From: Flavobacteriaceae bacterium
GTDB lineage: Bacteria; Bacteroidota; Bacteroidia; Flavobacteriales; Flavobacteriaceae
Assembly (NCBI GenBank): GCA_029247985.1
Contig: JAQWKF010000049.1
Coordinates: 1-12,975 of the forward strand
Direction: 5' to 3'
Length of the DNA stretch: 12,975 nucleotides
Position 1 is the first letter of the stretch. Each line of letters opens with the position of its first letter. The translations under genes and the position numbers were made by a program. Below, one piece after another: positions 5,582-12,975 of the stretch. Below the pieces are notes generated by a model, which had not been told where the DNA came from, ran no database searches, and worked only from the letters and a program-made list of their open reading frames with translations.

Positions 5582-8500
5582 CTAATTAAGCTTATATGCA
5601 ACAGGGTATGCGTCCAAAGCTTCTAATAAATCACTACCAACGTGTATTTTCAGTTTACGACTCATTGTATGCAACTTAATCTTGTCTTTCGTTTCATAGA
5701 AAGTCATATCTACTTTGTGATCTCCCTTGTGTTTTTTAAACAACTCATCTAAAAAGGAGGCCAACTTTTCGTCAGCAAGAGCCACATCCAGCTTGAGCGT
5801 TATTTTGTTCGTACTCGACGTCAAAGTGTCTTGAAGCAACTGAAAAGCATTGAATTGCATTCTGGGAGCGCTTCTTTTGCCTGTCTCACGATTCAGCCAA
5901 CCTTCTCGAACAGAGGCCTTGACGTGGATAAAATTATCCTCAACCAAAAAGTGTCGATATTTAAGATACTCCTCTCCAAATATTTTAAATTGATACGACT
6001 CCTCAAAATCTTCTAGGATAAACATGGCCCAGCCTTTTCCGTTCTTAGAAACACGATGATCAACTTCTCCTACCATGCCACCAAAACTCAGTTCTTTATT
6101 AACCAAAGCGTCCATGTCATTGAACACTCCGAGCTTGGCATTACAAAAATGTTTCATAGCAGGGGCAAAATCATCAAGTGGATGGGCTGAAATATAAATT
6201 CCCACCACTTCTTTCTCTTGCTTTAGCTCTTTTAAAGCAGTCCAAGGCTCACAAGCAGGAAGTTCGGGTGTTGCGATGGTCACTGCAGCATCGGCACCAA
6301 ACAAACTCACCTGTGAAGATTGTTCGTTTTCTTGGTGTTGTGCGCCGTACTTAAGCGCCTTTTCCACAAAAGTTACCCCATCTCCATTGTGATGAAAATA
6401 TTGTGCCCGATGTGCGTCAGATAATGAGTCTAGTCCACCTGCAAGTATTAAACTTTCAAACGATTTTTTATTCGCTGCTCTAAGATCTATTCGTTGTGTC
6501 AAATCAAAAATTGATGCATAAGGCTGCTCCTGACGGTGTGCTACTATGGTTTCAACGGCAGCGCGTCCAACACCCTTAACGGCACCCATACCAAAGCGAA
6601 TGGCGCCTTTGTCGTTTACGGTAAACTTATAGAACGATTCATTAACATCGGGTCCTAGAACCAGTATGCCCATCCTGCGACACTCTTCCATAAAGAAGCT
6701 AACCTGCTTGATGTCGTTCATGTTGTTGGACAATACCGCCGCCATATATTCTGCTGGATAGTTTGCCTTTAGGTAAGCCGTTTGATAGGCAATCCAAGCA
6801 TAGCAAGTGGAGTGTGATTTGTTAAAGGCATACGAAGCAAACGCTTCCCAATCTTTCCATATCTTTTCAAGTATTTCTCTTGGATGACCACGCGCTTCTC
6901 CACCATTTAAAAACTTGGGCTTTAACTGCTCCAGTAAAGCAAAAATCTTTTTACCCATTGCCTTACGAAGCACGTCGGCTTCACCTTTAGTAAACCCAGC
7001 AAGTGCTTGAGACAACTGCATCACTTGCTCTTGATAAACTGTAATGCCATAGGTTTGTTTTAGAAACTGCTCCATGGCTGGCAAATCGTAGGAAATTTCT
7101 TCCTGACCATTTTTTCGTCGAACAAAACTCGGAATATATTCTAACGGCCCAGGGCGGTATAGGGCATTCATGGCAATAAGATCTTCAAATACATTTGGCT
7201 TTAAATCCCGAAGGTATTTTTGCATGCCCGCACTTTCATACTGAAAAACTCCAATAGTTTCACCACGCTGAAACAAGGCGTAGGTAGGTGCATCATCAAG
7301 TGGAAATTCATCTGGATTCAGTTCAATATTGCGCTGATACTTGACAATTTTTACCGTGTCTTTTATGAGGGTGAGTGTCTTCAAACCCAAGAAGTCCATT
7401 TTTAACAGCCCTGCATCCTCCACAACAGAATTGTCAAACTGAGTAACATATAAATCAGAGTCCTTGGCAGTAGCAATTGGAACAAATTCAGTGATATCAT
7501 CGGGGGTGATGATTACACCACAAGCATGAGTTCCAGTGTTGCGCAACGAACCTTCCAATATTTGGGCTTGTTTGATTGTCTCGGCCTCAAGGTCATTTCC
7601 TTCAGCAATAGATTTCAATTGCGCAACACGAGCAAAGTCGTCAGCACGTAAGGATTCTTTAAGAGCCTTGTCTTCAAGGTTGAAAATTTTCTTCAACTTC
7701 ATGTTTGGGATTAGCTTGGCCACCCTATCTGCATCACTCAATGACAAGTCCAAAACCCGTGCAGTATCACGAATAGATGATTTAGCTGCCATGGTGCCAT
7801 AAGTAATGATTTGCGCCACTTGGTTTGATCCGTACTTTTCAATCACATAATCAATGACTTTTGATCTTCCTTCGTCGTCAAAATCAATATCAATATCAGG
7901 TAAACTTACTCGATCGGGATTTAGGAATCGCTCAAAAAGTAAGTCGTACGCAATTGGGTCTATATTGGTAATTTTTAAACAGTAAGCCACCACAGAGCCT
8001 GCTGCAGATCCACGTCCTGGCCCAACTGATACATCCATTTCTCTTGCAGCAGCAATAAAATCCTGTACAATTAAAAAATAACCTGGATATCCTGTGTTTT
8101 CAATAACGCTCAGCTCAAAATCAATGCGTTCTTTAAGTTCATCGTTTAAGCTTCCATAGCGAACCTTAGCGCCTTCATAAGTAATGTGGCGCAAGTAGGC
8201 ATTTTCGCCCCGCTTTCCACCATCGGAGTCATCTTCAGCAGACTGAAATGCATCGGGAATATCAAATTTTGGCAGCAAGACTTCTCTAGCCAAATCAAAA
8301 GCCGTTATTTTATCGAGAATCTCCGGTATACTCTCCAATGCCTGTGGCACATCAGCAAACAATTCTTGCATCTGTGCTGGCGTTTTGAAATAATATTCTT
8401 GGTTTGGAAGACCATATCTATAGCCACGGCCACGGCCAATAGGCGTCGCTTGTTTTTCGCCGTCCTTAACACACAGCAATATGTCATGTGCGTTGGCTTC

Positions 8501-9913
8501 CTCTTGTTTTAGATAAAATACAGAGTTAGTAGCGACAAGCTTTACATCGTATTTTTGTGAAAATTGAATAAGCACAGGGTTGATGCGGTTTTCATCCTCC
8601 TGTTGGTGCCGCATGATTTCAATATAAAGATCCTCTTGAAATTGTTCTTTCCACCACAACAGTGCATCCGCTGCCTGCTTCTCTCCAACGTTAAGTAATT
8701 TAGAAGGTACTTCGCCATAGACATTTCCTGTAAGCACAATAAGATTGTCTTTATACTGCTGAATCAATTTTCTATCAACACGGGGCACATAATAAAAACC
8801 TTTGGTATATGCTAAGGAAGATAGTTTCGATAGATTTTGATAACCGGCTTTGTTTTTGGCTAGAAAAACCATTTGGTAACCATTATCTCTGCGACTACGA
8901 TCTAAGTGGTCTTCACATACATTGAGTGTAATGCCTACTATGGGCTTGAGCGGCGGTCTATCGTCATCTTCAGCGCGCTTGGCATTAACTTGTTTGACAG
9001 ATTTTACAAAATGAAATGCACCCATCAAATTGCCTAAATCCGTCAATGCTACGGCAGGCATCCCCATTTGATCGGCCGTTTCCGCTAGTTCTTTTACCCT
9101 TATTGTAGACTGTAAAACTGTAAACTGAGAAAGCGTATGTAGGTGCGCAAAAGGAGTGCTCAGGGGTGCTTCGGTTGGCACAACTGGGGCTAACACAGGC
9201 TCTTGCTTGTTTTGGACGAGTTTTGCCGATGCTGTTTTAAGATTGGTGTGTGACAAGCCTATTAATGGCACGGTTTCCTTGAAGGTTTCATTTAATTGTG
9301 AAATAAGGCGTTCACCAGCTGTTATTTGGTCTACAGGAAATTTGTTTAGACGCAACAATTCAAAAAAAGTACGCGCTGTGGCCTCTACATCTGCAGTGGC
9401 ATTATGGGCTTGATCAAAACTATCATCAAATAAATTTTTATACAATTCTGAAAGTGTTGGGAGTTTGAATTTTCCTCCCCTACCACCTGGAATTTGGCAT
9501 AATGTAGCGGTATGCTCTGTACAAGTATCTAAAATGGGTGTAGTAGTTATGGAAGTATCCAAGCCTAAACGATCTAACTCCGCTCCAATAATATTAACAT
9601 CAAATTTAACATTATGACCAATGATATATTTGGATTTGGACAATGCAGTTGTAAAATCATTCAATATTGCCTTGATAGGACTTCCCTCTTTGGTCGCTAG
9701 CGCGGTGCTAATCCCGTGTATTTGTTCAGACTCGTATGGGATATCAAAGCCTTCGGGGTAAACAATATAATCTTTGTGTTCAGTACAGTTGCCGAAGTCA
9801 TCATGAAGTTGCCATGCAATCTGAACACATCGTGGCCAATTTTCATGATCTGAAATAGGCGCATTCCAGCGTTTGGGTAAGCCTGTAGTTTCGGTATCAA
9901 AGACTAAAAACAT
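5582..9913 (-). CDS. dnaE: DNA polymerase III subunit alpha with N-terminal DnaQ-like exonuclease
   Basis: Catalytic subunit of the replicative polymerase, 1443 residues against about 1160 in E. coli. The extra length is an N-terminal DEDDh exonuclease (1 to about 190): FDTETTGL with Asp6 and Glu8, HNVKFD with Asp105, and HNATAD with His170 and Asp175, so all five residues are present. After a Pro-rich linker (about 235-253) comes the PHP domain (254 to about 545). It reads HLHTLSQFT and LTDLGN, so some histidines typical of metal-binding PHP domains are missing, as in E. coli alpha. The polymerase core has GPGRGSAAGS (631-640), PDIDIDFDD (catalytic Asp675/Asp677) and MDFLGL (Asp840). Further on are RPGPLEYIPSFVRRK, a helix-hairpin-helix region (about 1107-1160), a clamp-binding peptide QVSLF (1201-1205), an OB fold (about 1275-1340) and a C-terminal tail that probably binds tau. 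The start is supported because the exonuclease strand begins at residue 2. A weak promoter-like TATATTTT lies at 9961-9954. Divergent from rpsP. Confidence 0.96.
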   Translation of the reverse strand: MFLVFDTETTGLPKRWNAPISDHENWPRCVQIAWQLHDDFGNCTEHKDYIVYPEGFDIPYESEQIHGISTALATKEGSPIKAILNDFTTALSKSKYIIGHNVKFDVNIIGAELDRLGLDTSITTTPILDTCTEHTATLCQIPGGRGGKFKLPTLSELYKNLFDDSFDQAHNATADVEATARTFFELLRLNKFPVDQITAGERLISQLNETFKETVPLIGLSHTNLKTASAKLVQNKQEPVLAPVVPTEAPLSTPFAHLHTLSQFTVLQSTIRVKELAETADQMGMPAVALTDLGNLMGAFHFVKSVKQVNAKRAEDDDRPPLKPIVGITLNVCEDHLDRSRRDNGYQMVFLAKNKAGYQNLSKLSSLAYTKGFYYVPRVDRKLIQQYKDNLIVLTGNVYGEVPSKLLNVGEKQAADALLWWKEQFQEDLYIEIMRHQQEDENRINPVLIQFSQKYDVKLVATNSVFYLKQEEANAHDILLCVKDGEKQATPIGRGRGYRYGLPNQEYYFKTPAQMQELFADVPQALESIPEILDKITAFDLAREVLLPKFDIPDAFQSAEDDSDGGKRGENAYLRHITYEGAKVRYGSLNDELKERIDFELSVIENTGYPGYFLIVQDFIAAAREMDVSVGPGRGSAAGSVVAYCLKITNIDPIAYDLLFERFLNPDRVSLPDIDIDFDDEGRSKVIDYVIEKYGSNQVAQIITYGTMAAKSSIRDTARVLDLSLSDADRVAKLIPNMKLKKIFNLEDKALKESLRADDFARVAQLKSIAEGNDLEAETIKQAQILEGSLRNTGTHACGVIITPDDITEFVPIATAKDSDLYVTQFDNSVVEDAGLLKMDFLGLKTLTLIKDTVKIVKYQRNIELNPDEFPLDDAPTYALFQRGETIGVFQYESAGMQKYLRDLKPNVFEDLIAMNALYRPGPLEYIPSFVRRKNGQEEISYDLPAMEQFLKQTYGITVYQEQVMQLSQALAGFTKGEADVLRKAMGKKIFALLEQLKPKFLNGGEARGHPREILEKIWKDWEAFASYAFNKSHSTCYAWIAYQTAYLKANYPAEYMAAVLSNNMNDIKQVSFFMEECRRMGILVLGPDVNESFYKFTVNDKGAIRFGMGAVKGVGRAAVETIVAHRQEQPYASIFDLTQRIDLRAANKKSFESLILAGGLDSLSDAHRAQYFHHNGDGVTFVEKALKYGAQHQENEQSSQVSLFGADAAVTIATPELPACEPWTALKELKQEKEVVGIYISAHPLDDFAPAMKHFCNAKLGVFNDMDALVNKELSFGGMVGEVDHRVSKNGKGWAMFILEDFEESYQFKIFGEEYLKYRHFLVEDNFIHVKASVREGWLNRETGKRSAPRMQFNAFQLLQDTLTSSTNKITLKLDVALADEKLASFLDELFKKHKGDHKVDMTFYETKDKIKLHTMSRKLKIHVGSDLLEALDAYPVAYKLN

Positions 9914-9987
9914 GGTAACAGATTAGCCAACTAATTTAGTGAAGTTCGCATGTAAAATATACCCCAATGAATATGAAGTTATTAACG

Positions 9988-10018
9988 TTTGGTAAAATCA
10001 AAAAATAGTGTAGATTTG
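9988..10018 (+). promoter_or_regulatory. rpsP-rimM promoter, Bacteroidota consensus
   Basis: TTTG (9988-9991) and TAGATTTG (10011-10018) are separated by 19 bp, a full match to the Bacteroidota promoter. The leader to the rpsP ATG would be about 40 nt. It contains a small GGGT/ACCC hairpin (10036-10048) whose role, if any, is unknown. Confidence 0.75.
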
Positions 10019-10064
10019 CCACGCATTAATAACCAGGGTTTAGCACCCAAAAATTTAATTTGAT

Positions 10065-10886
10065 ATGTCAGTAAAAATTCGCCTTCAAAGACACGGTAAA
10101 AAAGGAAAACCCTTCTATTGGGTAGTTGCAGCAGATGCACGTTCAAAGCGAGATGGTCGCTACCTTGAAAAATTAGGTACTTATAATCCCAACACCAATC
10201 CAGCAACATTAAAAATAGATGTTGATAGCGCTGTTAATTGGCTTCAAAATGGAGCACAACCGACAGACACAGCCCGCAACTTACTATCAGAAGTAGGTGC
10301 TATGTTGAAAAATCACCTTGTTAATGGTGTTCAAAAGGGTGCGCTTAAAGAAGAAGATGTTGAAACAAAATTCGAAGCCTGGTTAGCTGATAAAGCATCG
10401 CGTAACAATGCTAATATTGAAAAACTTTCTAAAGCTAAGGCCGACGAGAAAGCTAAAATGATTGCTGCTGAAAAAGAAGTTAGCGAAAAGCGTAAGGCTG
10501 ATGCAGAAGCTGCAATTGCAGAACAAGAGGCTGCTGTTGCCGCTGAAGAAGCTGCCGCCGCTGAAGAAGCTGCTGCAGAAGAAGCTGCACCCGAGGCTGC
10601 TGCAGAAGAAGCTGCACCTGAGGCTGCTGCCGAAAAAGCTGCACCTGAAGCTGCTGCAGAAGAAGCTGCACCTGAGGCTGCTGCAGAAGAAGCTGCACCT
10701 GAGGTTGCTGCAGAAGAAGCTGCACCTGAAGCTGCTGCCGAAGAAGCTGCACCTGAAGCTGCTGCAGAAGAAGCTGCACCTGAAGCTGCTGCAGAAGAAG
10801 CTGCACCTGAAGCTGCTGCAGAAGAAGCTGCACCTGAAGCTGCTGCAGAAGAAGCTGCACCTGAGGCTGACGAGAAGTCAGAATAA
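10065..10886 (+). CDS. rpsP: 30S ribosomal protein S16 with a long Ala/Glu repeat tail
   Basis: S16 binds 16S rRNA in the 5' domain and is needed for 30S assembly. Residues 1-80 are a standard S16 core: MSVKIRLQRHGKKGKPFYWV, DARSKRDGRYLEKLGTYNP, and AVNWLQNGAQPTDTARNLLS. Typical bacterial S16 is about 80-90 residues; this one has 273. Residues 81-110 (LKNHLVNGVQKGALKEEDVE and FEAWLADK) look like the extension usual in this phylum. Residues 111-171 are a charged, probably helical segment rich in Lys, Glu and Ala. Residues 172-268 are a nine-residue repeat, EEAAPEAAA, in ten full copies plus a partial one, with rare changes (EK at 190-191, Val213). The tail is strongly acidic and low in complexity. 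It carries no RNA-binding motif that I can recognise, so its function is unknown. First gene of a block with rimM, which starts 9 bp after its stop. Confidence 0.95.
   Translation: MSVKIRLQRHGKKGKPFYWVVAADARSKRDGRYLEKLGTYNPNTNPATLKIDVDSAVNWLQNGAQPTDTARNLLSEVGAMLKNHLVNGVQKGALKEEDVETKFEAWLADKASRNNANIEKLSKAKADEKAKMIAAEKEVSEKRKADAEAAIAEQEAAVAAEEAAAAEEAAAEEAAPEAAAEEAAPEAAAEKAAPEAAAEEAAPEAAAEEAAPEVAAEEAAPEAAAEEAAPEAAAEEAAPEAAAEEAAPEAAAEEAAPEAAAEEAAPEADEKSE
10578..10868 (+). repeat. 27-bp tandem repeat inside rpsP, about 10.8 copies
   Basis: The unit is GAAGAAGCTGCACC followed by TGAAGCTGCTGCA, encoding EEAAPEAAA. Ten full units (10578-10847) and a partial eleventh are present. Units 7-10 (10740-10847) are identical at all 27 positions. 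Earlier units differ mainly at silent sites (CCC/CCT, GAA/GAG, GCA/GCC) with two amino-acid changes. The identical block at the 3' side suggests recent expansion. Because the unit is a multiple of three, copy changes keep the frame. The periodicity also keeps other frames open on both strands; these are not genes. Confidence 0.95.
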
Positions 10887-10895
10887 CACCAATTC

Positions 10896-11429
10896 ATGCG
10901 TTTCGAAGACTGTTTTTTTCTTGGAACAGTTGTCGGTAAATATAGTTTCAAAGGCGAAGTACTCCTAAAGCTAGATACTGACGAGCCAGAGTTATATCAA
11001 TCCCTTGATAGTCTATTTATAGCTCAAAACAATGCGCTTATCCCTTTTTTTGTTGAAAAGTGTTCCATGCACAAGCCTGGACTATTGCGTCTTCGCTTGG
11101 AGGATGTCGATAATGAAGAGGATGCCAATCTAATACTTAAGTCAAAGGCATATTTACCACTAACTAAGCTTCCTAAACTTAGTGGAAAAAAATTCTATTA
11201 CCACGAAATCATCGGTTTTGATGTTATAGATAAAAACTTGGGTAAGATTGGTTCCGTTGTAGCTATTAATGAACATACGGCGCAGGCAACTATAGAAGTT
11301 TCCATTGGGGAGAAGATTGCTTTAATTCCAATAGTTGATGAAATCATTTTGGAAGTCAAAAGGGATGCGAAATCCATATATGTTGACACACCAGCAGGCT
11401 TGATTGATCTTTACATCAAAGATGTATAG
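10896..11429 (+). CDS. rimM: Ribosome maturation factor RimM
   Basis: RimM binds the 30S subunit through S19 and assists maturation of the 16S rRNA 3' domain. The 177-residue protein has the N-terminal RimM domain (about 5-90), with LGTVVGKYSFKGEVLLKLDT near its start (9-28) and the PGLLRLRLEDVDNEEDA block (61-77). A C-terminal PRC-barrel domain follows (about 98-175), with FYYHEIIGFDV (100-110) and ending VDTPAGLIDLY (163-173), a usual finish for the family. Length is normal. The ATG is 9 bp after the rpsP stop, so the two are almost certainly co-transcribed and probably share the promoter at 9988-10018. The stop (11427-11429) lies inside the start region of the next gene. Confidence 0.95.
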   Translation: MRFEDCFFLGTVVGKYSFKGEVLLKLDTDEPELYQSLDSLFIAQNNALIPFFVEKCSMHKPGLLRLRLEDVDNEEDANLILKSKAYLPLTKLPKLSGKKFYYHEIIGFDVIDKNLGKIGSVVAINEHTAQATIEVSIGEKIALIPIVDEIILEVKRDAKSIYVDTPAGLIDLYIKDV

Positions 11430-12975
11430 GGCTTTATACTTGATAGTACTAAGTTCAACGCTAAGCCTTGCGCAAGTGCGACAGTTAGAAGAAGTGGTCA
11501 TACGTGCACAACGTATTCAAAGCAGTATACAACCTATTAGCCAAACAGATATTGCACAAGACAGCCTACTGCTAAAGCAAGATATAGGGGAGTTATTACA
11601 GGGCGTACCTAGTTTATTTGTCAGCAGTCAGCAAAATTTTAGCCAAGACACACGAATTTCAATTCGTGGGTTCGGTACTCGCGCCACTTTCGGCATCCGC
11701 GGCATTAAAGTTTTATGGAATGGCATCCCCATGACTACACCCGATGGACAAACTCAACTGGACCACATTCCATTATCTTCCATGGGGACAATTGAAGTTA
11801 TTCGAGGTATATCTAGTGGACTATATGGCAATGCATCTGGAGGGGTTATCATGCTCAAAAGCTCACCGATTAAACCTAAAAAAACACTTACCGCAACTTT
11901 CGGAGATTTCGCCAGTCAGCACTTGGTTGGCAGCTATGATTCCAAGAGTGAAAAAAATCTTTTTCGTGCGGTTGCTGAACACAAAAAATACCACGGCTAT
12001 CGACATTGGAGTGGTTATGAAAACAGCCTAATAAGCCTATCCAATACGTTTATAAACACCCACGGAAACAAACTCACTGTTACTTATAATTATTTCAATA
12101 GTCCTTTGGCTTTGGATGCTGGTGGACTCACCGCCGCTGAAGTAAGAGAAAATCGCAGTCAGGCAAGACAGCGGAACTTAGACTACAAAGCAGGCGAAAA
12201 GGTCAAACAGCATCAATTGACAGCCCGTTGGCAAAACAAAAAATGGACTACTTATGGCTTTTTAGCCAAGCGCAACCTAGCTGCGAAACTGCCTTTTGAA
12301 TTTGGAGGGCAAATTGATTTGGGTCGTAGTTACTATGGTTTTGGCATGCAGAAAGACGGACGTAGTAAGCTATGGTTATGGCAATATGGCGTTGAAGCTG
12401 CAGCTCAGAGAGACGGAAGAAAAAGATTTAAAAACATCTTAGGAGAAAGAGGAGCCACTACACTAGACCAAAGCGAGCGTTTTTACACACTTGGCGCCTA
12501 TGGAATTGTTGAATTAACCTTCAGGGATTGGCGACTTCGTGGCTCACTTCGTGCCGACACTCATCGTATTCAACTTGCTGATTATATGGGTAGTAACTCA
12601 GATAAAAAAAGGCTAACTGCCTACTCACCTTCGCTGGCAGCATTTTATAGCATCTCCCCCAGCCTCAGTAGTTATATCCGTTGGGGAACAGGTTTTGAGA
12701 CACCATCACTCAATGAATTGTCTGCAAACCCGACAGGGGAAACTGGATTTAACGACAAGTTAACACCTCAAAAATCACAAGAAATAGAAGTGGGTATGCT
12801 CCTTAAAGCAAAAAAAATTGATGCTTCTCTTGTGCTGTATACAACAACAACACAAGATGAAATTTTATCTTACGAGCTTAGCACTTTTCCGGGGCAAAAT
12901 TTTTTTAGAAATATCGGCCGTGTAGACAGAAAAGGAATTGAGGCTACTGCTAACTTACGCATGGCCAAAACTGCC
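11422..12975 (+). CDS. TonB-dependent outer-membrane receptor (3' end beyond the window)
   Basis: The first 518 codons are in the window, with no stop before the right edge. The protein starts MYRALYLIVLSSTLSLAQ, a signal peptide with likely cleavage after Gln18. The plug domain (about 22-145) follows directly, with EEVVIRAQR, DIGELLQGVPSLFVSS, ISIRGFGTRATFGIRG (79-94), VLWNGIPMTTPDG and IEVIRGISSGLYGNASGGVI (124-143). The rest is beta-barrel: alternating short strands and loops, with the conserved WGTGFETPSLNEL ending near residue 433. No CarboxypepD_reg-like domain precedes the plug and no SusD partner is seen, so it resembles siderophore, metal or vitamin receptors more than SusC. The ligand cannot be told. 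The ATG at 11422 overlaps the end of rimM by 8 nt; it was chosen because it gives a clean signal peptide. Expression is probably coupled to rimM unless a promoter lies inside that gene. Confidence 0.9.
   Translation, partial: MYRALYLIVLSSTLSLAQVRQLEEVVIRAQRIQSSIQPISQTDIAQDSLLLKQDIGELLQGVPSLFVSSQQNFSQDTRISIRGFGTRATFGIRGIKVLWNGIPMTTPDGQTQLDHIPLSSMGTIEVIRGISSGLYGNASGGVIMLKSSPIKPKKTLTATFGDFASQHLVGSYDSKSEKNLFRAVAEHKKYHGYRHWSGYENSLISLSNTFINTHGNKLTVTYNYFNSPLALDAGGLTAAEVRENRSQARQRNLDYKAGEKVKQHQLTARWQNKKWTTYGFLAKRNLAAKLPFEFGGQIDLGRSYYGFGMQKDGRSKLWLWQYGVEAAAQRDGRKRFKNILGERGATTLDQSERFYTLGAYGIVELTFRDWRLRGSLRADTHRIQLADYMGSNSDKKRLTAYSPSLAAFYSISPSLSSYIRWGTGFETPSLNELSANPTGETGFNDKLTPQKSQEIEVGMLLKAKKIDASLVLYTTTTQDEILSYELSTFPGQNFFRNIGRVDRKGIEATANLRMAKTA

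Noticed and set aside
9954..9961. TATATTTT on the minus strand as the dnaE promoter
   Set aside because: It has one mismatch in the -7 box and no recognisable -33 box at the right distance, so it was not listed as a feature.
10331..10951. Minus-strand open frame with SGAASSAAA repeats, and further open frames over 10462-10968 with LLQKKLHLKL-type repeats
   Set aside because: They arise because the 27-bp repeat in rpsP is a multiple of three and keeps several frames free of stops. They have no sensible domain, and the + strand S16 frame is clearly the real one.
11744..12031. + strand frame of 95 codons inside the TonB-dependent receptor
   Set aside because: It is a different frame of the receptor gene with no domain signature. 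The receptor frame is open for 518 codons with clear plug and barrel motifs.

Overview
The window looks like a chromosomal segment of a member of the Bacteroidota, most likely Flavobacteriia. The evidence is: several promoters of the Bacteroidota type (a TTTG/TTG box about 18-19 nt upstream of TAnnTTTG), no obvious Shine-Dalgarno sequences, a GYDIA-type GHMP kinase overlapping a class II HMG-CoA reductase gene, a DnaE with an N-terminal exonuclease domain, an S16 protein with a long Ala/Glu tail, signal peptides ending in a typical ...AQ, and a TonB-dependent receptor. No mobile element, CRISPR array or phage gene was seen, and the DNA is moderately AT-rich throughout.

Layout. (1) Positions 1-106 hold a possible divergent gene start at the left edge and a promoter. 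(2) 107-2337 (+) is a two-gene isoprenoid unit, mvaA (HMG-CoA reductase) followed by a GHMP kinase overlapping it by 4 nt. (3) 2334-3551 (-) is a LytS/YehU-type sensor kinase split by an in-frame TAA; its stop codon overlaps that of the GHMP kinase. (4) 3574-3604 is a strong terminator hairpin on the + strand, followed by a YbdG-like mechanosensitive channel (3658-4887, +). (5) A leftward block follows: dnaE (9913-5582), trxA (5481-5164) and tRNA-Asp(GTC) (5098-5025), with a terminator at 4938-4904 convergent with the channel gene. (6) From a divergent promoter region (9914-10064) the rightward block runs rpsP, rimM and a TonB-dependent receptor that continues past the right edge. No gene-free stretch exceeds 300 bases.

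How the genes work together. mvaA and the GHMP kinase probably serve the mevalonate pathway. rpsP and rimM are a ribosomal protein and a 30S maturation factor that are commonly linked; here the next gene is an outer-membrane receptor overlapping rimM by 8 nt rather than trmD and rplS. dnaE and trxA are housekeeping genes, and trxA and the tRNA each have a promoter of their own.

I found no clearly new multi-gene system. The points most worth a second look are the broken sensor kinase with antisense-side termination, the 27-bp repeat array in rpsP, and the DnaE domain architecture.
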